NCBI GenBank assembly: GCA_965227265.1
Contig: OZ245738.1
Span: 4,041,117 to 4,105,116, forward strand
Origin: UBA2336 sp965227265
Lineage (GTDB): Bacteria; Bacteroidota; Bacteroidia; Cytophagales; Cyclobacteriaceae
Length of the DNA: 64,000 nucleotides
Direction of reading: 5' to 3'
Position 1 is the stretch's first letter, and each line of letters opens with the position of its first letter. Positions 26,422 through 33,459 of the stretch are shown here, piece after piece. The translations under genes were made by a program, and so were the position numbers. The notes below the pieces were generated by a model. The model did not search any database and was not told the origin of the DNA. It saw only the letters and a program-made list of their open reading frames with translations.

Positions 26422-28242
26422 TTACGCGTATTGCATTTTGCGTTGACGTTTCGGTGCTTTCAAGTGAATGCGTGATGCAAGACTTTGTGACCGGCAATAG
26501 TTCACTACCACGTCACAAAACTGTTTGCTGTACTTCTCAAGCTTCATTTGTCCGAAGCCAGAGATCTTGGAGAATTCTTCTTTGGAGTGCGGAAAATATG
26601 TTGCCAGTTCAATCAACGTAGCATCCGACAAAACAATGTATGCTGGAACATTTTCGGCATCGGCAAGCTGTCTTCTTAGCACTTTAAGCTCTTGGAAAAG
26701 CGTGTTTGCATATTCCGCTTTTTGTTCTTTAACCTCAATGATCTCTTTTGATTTTGTGATCATCACTTTTTCCAGTCCTTTCAATACCAATTCACTTTTC
26801 GGAGTAAGCTTGAGAATAGGATACAATCCGTCAGCTTTGGTGAGGTACTCCTGTGCGAGTAAGTCGCGAATGATATTGCTCCAACGTTCCCGGCTCATGT
26901 CAGCACCAATGCCAAATGTTTTTAATTGTTTATGCTGTTCCTGAATTTTCTCGGAAGCCGAGCCTCGGATAAAATCAATAAGATAGCCGGTACCAAACCG
27001 TTCATTCAATCGGGCTACAGCCGATAATACTTTTTGGGCAAGCTCAGTTCCATCTTCCTGCTCGACTTTCGTGAGACAGATGTCACAATTGCCGCAAGAA
27101 GATTCGGCCGATTCATCAAAGTAATTCAACAGGTATTTCCTGCGGCATGTCGTAAGACTACCATACGCAGCCATCTGGTCCAGCTTCTTCAGCTGAATTT
27201 CAGTTTGTCCGGTATTGCCCTCCACTTCGGCAAACCTTTTCATCTTGCTTACATCAGCATACGAATAGAAAAACAGTGCTTCGCTATCAAGACCATCTCT
27301 GCCTGCGCGACCTGTTTCCTGGTAATAGCTTTCAATGCTTTTGGGCAGATCCATGTGTACCACGTATCGAACGTTCGATTTATCAATGCCCATTCCGAAA
27401 GCAATGGTGGCAACTATAATTTTCACTTCATCGCGCAAAAACATTTCCTGATGTTTCGCGCGAATCTCTTTCTCTATTCCGGCATGATAAGGCAGTGCTT
27501 TAAATCCTTGTTCGGATAAATCGTTTGCTAGCTTTTCAGTGGATACCCGCGAAAGACAATAAATCACGCCTGACTCATCTTTACGCTTTTCTAAAAACGC
27601 GATCAGCTTTTCAAAGCTGTTCTTCTTTGGCTCGATTGTGTATCGGATGTTCGCCCGGTTAAAGCTTGATACAAATGTTGCCGGTCGATTCAGCTCAAGT
27701 TTCTCAATAATATCCTTTCGGGTTAGCCGATCAGCGGTTGCGGTGAGCGCAATAATCGGCACACCGGGCAATGTTCGCTTAAGCTGCGCGAGCTGTAAAT
27801 ATTCCGGTCTGAAATCATGTCCCCAATGCGAAATGCAATGCGCTTCATCAATGGCGATCAGGCTTATGTTGAAAGCTGTGATCTTTCGGAGGAACCCGCT
27901 TTCCGGTGCGAGATATAATAGCTTAAGCTTTTTGAATGTGATTTTAGTAAGAATCTCACTTTGTTCAACTGAGCTTTGTGTGGAGTTTAAAAATGCGGCT
28001 TCAATTCCGTTAACGCGTAACGCATCAACCTGATCTTTCATTAACGCAATGAGGGGAGAGATAACAATCGTTAATCCATCAAACAATAATGCGGGAATCT
28101 GGTAACATAACGATTTACCGCCTCCTGTGGGCATTAACGCAAACGTATCCTTTTTCTGTAAGACAGAATTGATGATTGCTTCCTGTTCGAGCCTGAAAGC
28201 ATTGTAACCGAATTTTGATTGAAGGATTTGTAATGCGGTCAT
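26422..28242 (-). CDS. recQ: ATP-dependent DNA helicase RecQ
   Basis: 606 residues, SF2 3'-5' DNA helicase. Motifs in order: MPTGGGKSLCYQIPA (Walker A, about 37-51), DEAHCISHWGHDFRPEY (Walker B plus RecQ aromatic loop, about 134-150), ALTATAD, HMDLPKSIESYYQETGRAGRDG (motifs V-VI, about 285-306), a zinc module with CRRKYLLNYF and CGNCDIC, a winged helix (RQC), and a C-terminal HRDC domain near 520-590. It is the third gene of the operon, four bases from the transposase-derived gene. Placement with two polymerases suggests a role in repair of stalled forks. Confidence 0.95.
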   Translation of the reverse strand: MTALQILQSKFGYNAFRLEQEAIINSVLQKKDTFALMPTGGGKSLCYQIPALLFDGLTIVISPLIALMKDQVDALRVNGIEAAFLNSTQSSVEQSEILTKITFKKLKLLYLAPESGFLRKITAFNISLIAIDEAHCISHWGHDFRPEYLQLAQLKRTLPGVPIIALTATADRLTRKDIIEKLELNRPATFVSSFNRANIRYTIEPKKNSFEKLIAFLEKRKDESGVIYCLSRVSTEKLANDLSEQGFKALPYHAGIEKEIRAKHQEMFLRDEVKIIVATIAFGMGIDKSNVRYVVHMDLPKSIESYYQETGRAGRDGLDSEALFFYSYADVSKMKRFAEVEGNTGQTEIQLKKLDQMAAYGSLTTCRRKYLLNYFDESAESSCGNCDICLTKVEQEDGTELAQKVLSAVARLNERFGTGYLIDFIRGSASEKIQEQHKQLKTFGIGADMSRERWSNIIRDLLAQEYLTKADGLYPILKLTPKSELVLKGLEKVMITKSKEIIEVKEQKAEYANTLFQELKVLRRQLADAENVPAYIVLSDATLIELATYFPHSKEEFSKISGFGQMKLEKYSKQFCDVVVNYCRSQSLASRIHLKAPKRQRKMQYA

Positions 28243-28246
28243 ACTA

Positions 28247-28696
28247 TCAATTACTTGTTATGTACTTACGGATTGTATCTAATTCGATTTCAGAACGAAT
28301 GATGTGTGCCTCATGCCTGGGCTGCCAATCAAACCCAATGCGATTTGACACCGCATATTTTTTCATAGAATCTTTATAATGATGGACAACCGATGCAAGA
28401 TTTTCAGCTTGCGGCTTGAATGAATTCGTACGCCAGCTTTCGTATCGGGGCCGGTTCAAAAATAAAATACCCCGTACATAATTATGCGTAATGGAAAAAG
28501 CATCCAGCTCAACAAAAGGAAAGTGATTGGGGATTTCGATCCAATACCGGTATGCAATGTCACCCATTTGAGTCGGCCCGAAATGCGGCCGCGTGTTTTT
28601 TGTGCTGAGGGTAACAAAATAAAAAACAGTTGTGACCTCACTCCAGTTTTTTAAACTGGAGTCTACCTGATAAAAGTTTTTTGATTTTGTTTCCAC
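28247..28696 (-). CDS. REP-associated tyrosine transposase (RAYT)-derived protein, probably inactive
   Basis: 149 residues. It aligns by eye with Y1/IS200-like RAYT proteins. FYFVTLSTKN (25-34) matches the YYFVTICTKN strand. SITHNYVRGILFLN (68-81) matches the MPNHVHGIIIIN core. A C-terminal block with SVVHHYKDSMKKY, DWQPR and AHIIRSEIELDTIRKYI matches the usual GFDWQxxxHDHIIRNE helix. The HUH pair of NHVHG is replaced by Tyr73 and Arg75, and the protein ends before the usual NNP tail. No REP-like palindromes flank it. It is fixed inside the dinB-dnaE2 operon (13-base and 4-base gaps), which suggests domestication, perhaps as a DNA-hairpin binder. Confidence 0.7.
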   Translation of the reverse strand: METKSKNFYQVDSSLKNWSEVTTVFYFVTLSTKNTRPHFGPTQMGDIAYRYWIEIPNHFPFVELDAFSITHNYVRGILFLNRPRYESWRTNSFKPQAENLASVVHHYKDSMKKYAVSNRIGFDWQPRHEAHIIRSEIELDTIRKYITSN

Positions 28697-28709
28697 GGAG
28701 TGAGAGCTT

Positions 28710-29918
28710 TTAATTAATCACATTCCGTGAAACCTTTCCGTTAAACACATTCATTTCCATGCGTACTCTGCGGTTTACACCAATGGTTGTAGCGCGTACG
28801 AGCTTCTCAACACCATGTCTGTGCTTGATGCGGTCAATCGCTTCGTAGAGATTAATCGTTTCAGCAGTGTCGTCAAACAAATTGATCTGGTGATTGCCCT
28901 GAACCAGGTTGCTTAAGCGCACACCTACCAGACGAATCAGCATTCTTCTATTATAGAGCTTGTCAAATAGCTCCTGAACCACGCGCAGGATTGTATGATC
29001 GGAAGAAGTATAAGCAATGTGTACCTGTTTTGTTTCGGTATCAAAATTTGAATAGCGGATCTTAACCGTAATGCACGAAGCAAGCTTCTTTTGCTCACGC
29101 AATTGAAAAGCAACTTTTTCCACCATCGCGATAAGGATGGATTTCATACGCTTCACATCAATCGTATCGCTTTCAAAAGTTGATTCAGTCGAAATTGATT
29201 TCTGCTCTGAATGCGGAACTACCGGTGATTCATCCACGCCATGCGCTTTATTCCATAAACTCATTCCATTCTTACCGAAGGCACTCGTTAAAAACTTTAA
29301 CGGCATATCACGTAAGGTCCCCACCGTGCGTACGCCCATGTCATATAGGAAGGAGGAAGTCTGTTTTCCGATCATCGGGATTTTATCTACCGCCAAAGGA
29401 GATAAAAATCTTTGTTCTTCACCGGGAATAATTTGTTTGGTAGCGACAGGTTTAAACTCTCCTGTAGCAACTTTTGAAACTAATTTGTTCACCGACATCG
29501 CCATGGAAATCGGTAGGCCAGCTTCTTTGGTTATCCGCTTTTGCAATTCAACGGCCCACTTAAACGCTCCGAAATATTTATCCATTCCGCTCGCGTCTAT
29601 ATAGAATTCATCAATAGATGATTTTTCAAATTTAGGCGCGGCATCTTCTATAATACTGGTAACCTCATGCGAGGATTTACTGTACGCCTCCATATCGCCA
29701 GAGATAACTTTGGCATCCGGACAAAGCTGCAACGCCAAGTACATCGGCATAGCCGAGTGAACCCCGAACCTTCGCGCCTCATAACTGCAGGCTGCCACCA
29801 CACCTCTGCGACTGCTTCCGCCCACGATCAGCGGAATTCCATTTAATTTTTTATTTTTTTTGCGCTCTACGGCTACGAAAAACGCGTCCAGGTCTAAATG
29901 AATAATGTTTCTGTCCAT
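28710..29918 (-). CDS. dinB: DNA polymerase IV (Y-family, DinB-like)
   Basis: 402 residues, a translesion DNA polymerase. HLDLDAFF gives catalytic Asp9 and the Phe13-Phe14 steric-gate region; SSIDEFYID gives Asp103-Glu104, so it is catalytically intact, unlike ImuB. IPMIGKQTSSFLYDMGV is the helix-hairpin-helix thumb region, and the little finger covers about 240-345. QINLFDD near 358 resembles a beta-clamp-binding motif. First gene of the operon; its -7 element lies within an operator palindrome shared with the divergent repressor. Confidence 0.94.
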   Translation of the reverse strand: MDRNIIHLDLDAFFVAVERKKNKKLNGIPLIVGGSSRRGVVAACSYEARRFGVHSAMPMYLALQLCPDAKVISGDMEAYSKSSHEVTSIIEDAAPKFEKSSIDEFYIDASGMDKYFGAFKWAVELQKRITKEAGLPISMAMSVNKLVSKVATGEFKPVATKQIIPGEEQRFLSPLAVDKIPMIGKQTSSFLYDMGVRTVGTLRDMPLKFLTSAFGKNGMSLWNKAHGVDESPVVPHSEQKSISTESTFESDTIDVKRMKSILIAMVEKVAFQLREQKKLASCITVKIRYSNFDTETKQVHIAYTSSDHTILRVVQELFDKLYNRRMLIRLVGVRLSNLVQGNHQINLFDDTAETINLYEAIDRIKHRHGVEKLVRATTIGVNRRVRMEMNVFNGKVSRNVIN

Positions 29919-29929
29919 GGAAGCAATTA

Positions 29930-29946
29930 ACTAAAAATATTAGTAT
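29930..29946. promoter_or_regulatory. Operator palindrome 1 (dinB side)
   Basis: Reads ACTAAAAATATTAGTAT. Together with operator 2 it defines a palindrome ACTAAA-A/T-rich centre-TTAGT. On the minus strand it covers TATTTTTA (29932-29939), a one-mismatch -7 element 14 bases before the dinB ATG. A repressor here would block dinB transcription. Confidence 0.65.
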
Positions 29947-29961
29947 CAAAATAATTGTTCA

Positions 29962-29978
29962 ACTAAAATATTTAGTAT
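29962..29978. promoter_or_regulatory. Operator palindrome 2 (repressor side)
   Basis: Reads ACTAAAATATTTAGTAT, a perfect palindrome over its first 15 bases (ACTAAATATTTAGT-type) apart from centre spacing, and nearly identical to operator 1. Its start is 32 bases, about three helical turns, from that of operator 1. It directly abuts the -7 element of the repressor gene, consistent with autoregulation. Confidence 0.65.
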
Positions 29979-29986
29979 TATCTTTG
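29979..29986 (+). promoter_or_regulatory. -7 promoter element of the S24-type repressor gene
   Basis: TATCTTTG, an exact TAnnTTTG match, only four bases before the ATG at 29991. A TTG at 29955-29957 could be the -33 box (21-base spacing). The transcript would begin at or very near the start codon, so it is leaderless, or translation begins at the second ATG (29997). Confidence 0.6.
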
Positions 29987-29990
29987 ACCT

Positions 29991-30770
29991 ATGTCGATGG
30001 TAAATAAAAACCTACGATTCCTTCGTCTTCAAAAAGGATGGACGCAAAAGGAATTGGCCGAGAAGCTCGCGCTCAAGCAGCCTGTTATCGGTGCGTATGA
30101 AGAAGAGCGTGCAACGCCTCCGCTACCATGTTTATTAGAGATCTCAGATCTCTTTAAGATCAGCATCGATGTGCTTTCGCGGAAAGATTTAAGCAAGCTT
30201 CCAGAGATAAACTGGCGGGAAGCAGCAGTTCAAATTAAAAAAGAAGTGCTGGCCATTACGGTGGACAGTGAAGACAGAGAGAATATAGAGTTGGTATCGC
30301 AGAAAGCTGCCGCGGGTTATCTGAACGGCTACCAGGATCCTGAATATATTAAAGACCTTCCCAAGCTTAGCCTGCCGGTATTGCCGCGCCATGCAACGTA
30401 TCGGGCGTTTGAGATCAAAGGTGATTCCATGCTGCCGATACAATCAGGCGCGATTGTGTTTGGAGAATATGTGGAGAAACTGCCGGAGGTTAAGAATGGG
30501 AAACTATACATACTCGTAACCGAGAATGACGGCATCGTGTTCAAGCGCGTGTTCATAAGCAATGATAAACTGTTGCTCGTTTCCGATAACCGCGAGTATG
30601 ATCCGTATTCAATCGATGCAGCTACAATTAAAGAGATCTGGGCGGTGAAAGCATTTTTCTCCACCAAGTTTCCGGACATGGATGCCACAAGCTTTTCAGC
30701 GGATCAGTTGGCGGCTTCTGTGTTGGAGTTGCAAGAGCAGATCAAGCAGCTGACGAAAAATAAAAAGTAA
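29991..30770 (+). CDS. LexA-like repressor: HTH_XRE plus S24 peptidase
   Basis: 259 residues. An XRE helix-turn-helix (WTQKELAEKLALKQPVIGAYE, about 17-37) is followed by a linker with the likely self-cleavage site Ala108-Gly109 (KAAAGYLNGY). The S24/LexA peptidase fold has Ser146 in KGDSMLP and Lys185 in IVFKRV as the Ser-Lys dyad. A coiled-coil-like tail closes the protein. Family knowledge: such proteins are cleaved when RecA-ssDNA filaments form, releasing target genes. It diverges from dinB with two shared palindromes, so it most likely controls itself and the dinB-dnaE2 operon. It is not a canonical winged-helix LexA. Confidence 0.9.
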   Translation: MSMVNKNLRFLRLQKGWTQKELAEKLALKQPVIGAYEEERATPPLPCLLEISDLFKISIDVLSRKDLSKLPEINWREAAVQIKKEVLAITVDSEDRENIELVSQKAAAGYLNGYQDPEYIKDLPKLSLPVLPRHATYRAFEIKGDSMLPIQSGAIVFGEYVEKLPEVKNGKLYILVTENDGIVFKRVFISNDKLLLVSDNREYDPYSIDAATIKEIWAVKAFFSTKFPDMDATSFSADQLAASVLELQEQIKQLTKNKK

Positions 30771-30778
30771 CAACGGTG

Positions 30779-30808
30779 TTGGGCATTGGCTTCGTAGTGG
30801 TTGCCCGA
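30779..30808. other. Possible hairpin after the repressor gene
   Basis: TTGGGCA pairs with TGCCCGA (one wobble) across a 16-base loop, starting 8 bases after the repressor stop. There is no clear T-run. It may weakly terminate between convergent genes. Confidence 0.25.
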
Positions 30809-30843
30809 TGCCTGACACTTAATATTCTTCTCATAAGAATCCG

Positions 30844-31275
30844 TTAATCTCTCAGTTCGACAATTGTAGTTCGCGGAAACTTTGTTACACTGTTCACATT
30901 ATTAGTCAGCTTCTCTTCATTTAATACCAGGTATTCTTTTCCATCGTTGATATACCACACCTTTTCAATTGGATATCCGATAAAAACAGGTTCAATCAAA
31001 AGCATTTGGCCTGGATTAGCGATCACGGAATATGTTACCGAGTCAATAATATTGATCTTAATCTTGGTGTCTATTTTAGAAAAAATATTCTGTTTAATTT
31101 CCGCGTCAGGGAGTAAAGTATTGGTATACTTTACTGAATCGACTGTCAATTTCTCATGGGTCTGAACATGTAAGTTTACCGGCTTACTAGTTGGATTTTT
31201 AATAATAAGGTTATAGGATATATCGCATGATGTAAAAATTAGAGAAACAAAGATGAATATGAGAAACTGTTTCAT
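30844..31275 (-). CDS. Small lipoprotein of unknown function
   Basis: 143 residues. The signal peptide ends in a lipobox (LIFTSC, Cys17), so the product is probably lipid-anchored in the periplasm or outer membrane. The rest looks beta-rich, with IKNPTSKPVNLHVQTHE as a possible immunoglobulin-like strand pair. No family recognised. It begins 11 bases after the WG-repeat gene and is probably cotranscribed with it. Confidence 0.7.
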   Translation of the reverse strand: MKQFLIFIFVSLIFTSCDISYNLIIKNPTSKPVNLHVQTHEKLTVDSVKYTNTLLPDAEIKQNIFSKIDTKIKINIIDSVTYSVIANPGQMLLIEPVFIGYPIEKVWYINDGKEYLVLNEEKLTNNVNSVTKFPRTTIVELRD

Positions 31276-31286
31276 CAGCTTAGTTA

Positions 31287-33383
31287 TTAAAGTTTACTCC
31301 ACTCTGATCGCTTCAACGCCAGATACCGCTCATTCTCTGCATCAAACACCATGTAATCATACATCTGCGGAATCGTGTTAAGTCCTTTTAAGGTAGCTAG
31401 TCCGTATTTGCCATCCTGCTTCACCACAATATAGCCGTTACCGATGTCATGAATCAATTCATATTTCGGATGCAGCAACACATTTCCTTTTTCATCGGCC
31501 AAACCCTTCGAACCGTTCAGCGTAAGTAATAAGCGTTTGGTTTTTAAAACTTCCACAACATCATAACGCGCAGGCAGCACAACCTTACCTTCATTATTCA
31601 TGTAACCATAAAATCCTTTTTGCTTGATAATGGAATGCTCATCCGAGAATGACGCAGCATCTTCAAACGTTGGCTGGATGATAATTTTTTCATCGCGGTT
31701 AATGAAACCCCATTTGTTGCGGATTTTGATCGCAGCCAAGCCTTCGCTAAACGGTTTAATGTCTTCATACCGGTTGGCAACGCGTAATCTCCCGAGATCG
31801 TCAATGAATCCATACTTGCCATTACGCTTAATTCCGCGCAAGCCTTCCGATGCCGGGAAGATTTTTTCGGTTACTTCGGTTGGCGGTAACTGGCGGCTTA
31901 CAATCCTTCCGTCAAAATCAATCGTCCAGTTGCCTCCGGTTGAGATATATTCCGTGAAGTTTGTGTCGTTAACTTTTATTTGATTGTTGGTGAAGTATAA
32001 AACCGTTCCGTCAAACGACATAAGGAAAAGTGTTTTGCTAACTTTTTTAAAATACCGGTCTTTGTTGAGCAGCATTACGCGATTCGACTGTGGATATACA
32101 AGCCATTCTTCTTTTGCATTGATAATACCAAACTGACCTTTAAACTTTACCGAAAGCTGATCATCACCGGTTTGCAAGACGCTGTCGTATACGCAAGCAA
32201 CTATTTCTCTGCCCATCTCATCAATCGCACCCCAATGGTTTTTTCGCATCGCTGCAAATAATCTTTTATGCTCTCTAAGAATAATATCGTAAGGCTTTGA
32301 GGTTTTCAATAAACCGGTTGTATCGCGCAGCGACCAGTTATTATTTCCATCTTGAGTTAGAAGAAATGAATTCTCGAATAAAATTTTCTTAAAGACTGGT
32401 TTCAGTAAGACTCCGCCAGTTCTTTTCAGCACGCCATATCCGGAAGGTGCTTTAAAGATTGCCAAACCATTTTCAAACGGATAAATGTCGAGCACGGGTT
32501 GATCATTTATCTTTTTCAGATTTTTATCAGCAAGCCAGCTTTGCGCTCCGCTTCTGATTTTGTAGCGATCTTCATTAAGCCATGCAATGGAATCTCCTTC
32601 AATCATATCCAACGTTTTATTTTCAGCGCTCATCACCAGCCATTCATCTGGCATGCGCGCACGAATGCCTTCCGTTGTAATTTGAATCTCTCGATACTTT
32701 GCTTCAGATTTTAATTGCCCTTCGCGATTGATCAATCCTTGCTTACCATTTTCGTAAATGATCGCAACGTTGTTTTTAAAACTCGAAAGACTGTCGATTG
32801 TAAACCCTGAAATCTGTTTACCACCTTCAGAGTACAACGCAATCTTTCCGCTAAAATCTTCCACTGCATAACGCAGGCTTCCAATCGGGTAAATGTTTTT
32901 GTATTGGAATGGTATGAGAATTTTATTTTCAAGATTGATCAGTCCGTGTTTGAATTGATTTCCTTCACGGAGAAAGGCAACAATTCTGAGTGAGTGAACT
33001 TTAACTCCCGCATAGGTAAAAGGAATAATCGTTTTTCCTTCTGTATTGATCAATCCTGTACTCACCGCAATCGCAGAAGATTTTTTTGTCGCTACAATCA
33101 ACGATCCGTCAGCCGGAGTAAGCGACAGATAATATGCTTTTGTAACGCGTTCATTATTAATGTTTACAATTCCCCATGTTCCGCCAAGTTTGTAACCCGT
33201 AACTTTTCCATTAATAGAAAAACTACCATTGCTCCAGCCGAGTGCATCGTAAATGGCAGGTATAACAGTTTGTCCCAATTCATTCTTGAGCCCAACTTTC
33301 CCGTTTTCTTCAAAGCGCACATAAGGCTCTGCAACCGTGTTCAGGCTGCATAAAAGAATAGATATGACAAAAATCATCCGCAT
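31287..33383 (-). CDS. Secreted WG-repeat protein
   Basis: 698 residues with a signal peptide (MIFVISILLCSLNTVAEP). The mature part is almost entirely WG/KWG beta repeats of about 50 residues, for example VGLKNELGQTVIPAIYDAL, WGIVNINNERV, HGLINLENKILIPFQYKN, YGFIDDLGRLRVANRYEDI, WGFINRDEKIIIQPTFED and YGYMNNEGKVVLPARYDV. WG repeats are taken to be interaction surfaces; the partner is unknown. An exact -7 element lies seven bases before the start, and a lipoprotein gene follows in the same operon. Confidence 0.88.
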   Translation of the reverse strand: MRMIFVISILLCSLNTVAEPYVRFEENGKVGLKNELGQTVIPAIYDALGWSNGSFSINGKVTGYKLGGTWGIVNINNERVTKAYYLSLTPADGSLIVATKKSSAIAVSTGLINTEGKTIIPFTYAGVKVHSLRIVAFLREGNQFKHGLINLENKILIPFQYKNIYPIGSLRYAVEDFSGKIALYSEGGKQISGFTIDSLSSFKNNVAIIYENGKQGLINREGQLKSEAKYREIQITTEGIRARMPDEWLVMSAENKTLDMIEGDSIAWLNEDRYKIRSGAQSWLADKNLKKINDQPVLDIYPFENGLAIFKAPSGYGVLKRTGGVLLKPVFKKILFENSFLLTQDGNNNWSLRDTTGLLKTSKPYDIILREHKRLFAAMRKNHWGAIDEMGREIVACVYDSVLQTGDDQLSVKFKGQFGIINAKEEWLVYPQSNRVMLLNKDRYFKKVSKTLFLMSFDGTVLYFTNNQIKVNDTNFTEYISTGGNWTIDFDGRIVSRQLPPTEVTEKIFPASEGLRGIKRNGKYGFIDDLGRLRVANRYEDIKPFSEGLAAIKIRNKWGFINRDEKIIIQPTFEDAASFSDEHSIIKQKGFYGYMNNEGKVVLPARYDVVEVLKTKRLLLTLNGSKGLADEKGNVLLHPKYELIHDIGNGYIVVKQDGKYGLATLKGLNTIPQMYDYMVFDAENERYLALKRSEWSKL

Positions 33384-33390
33384 AAGGGTG

Positions 33391-33398
33391 CAAATATA
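33391..33398 (-). promoter_or_regulatory. -7 promoter element of the WG-repeat operon
   Basis: TATATTTG on the minus strand, an exact TAnnTTTG match, seven bases before the ATG at 33383. The implied 5' leader is only a few bases, or absent. Confidence 0.5.
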
Positions 33399-33459
33399 GG
33401 CCTGATTTCAGGGAATTTTTCAGACCTTTACGTGGTTATTAGTCCGTTAACAGAACGCC

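Noticed and set aside
26422..26497. Extended N-terminus of the 2H phosphoesterase starting at 26497
   Set aside because: It overlaps recQ by 76 bases and adds residues that do not fit the family; ATG 26398 follows the recQ stop.
27034..27519. 161-residue open frame on the plus strand within recQ
   Set aside because: Shadow of recQ; no start context, no promoter, and it shows no family motif.
30821..30840. Short inverted repeat ATTCTT/AAGAAT near 30825-30840
   Set aside because: Six-base arms and no T-run; not distinguishable from chance.
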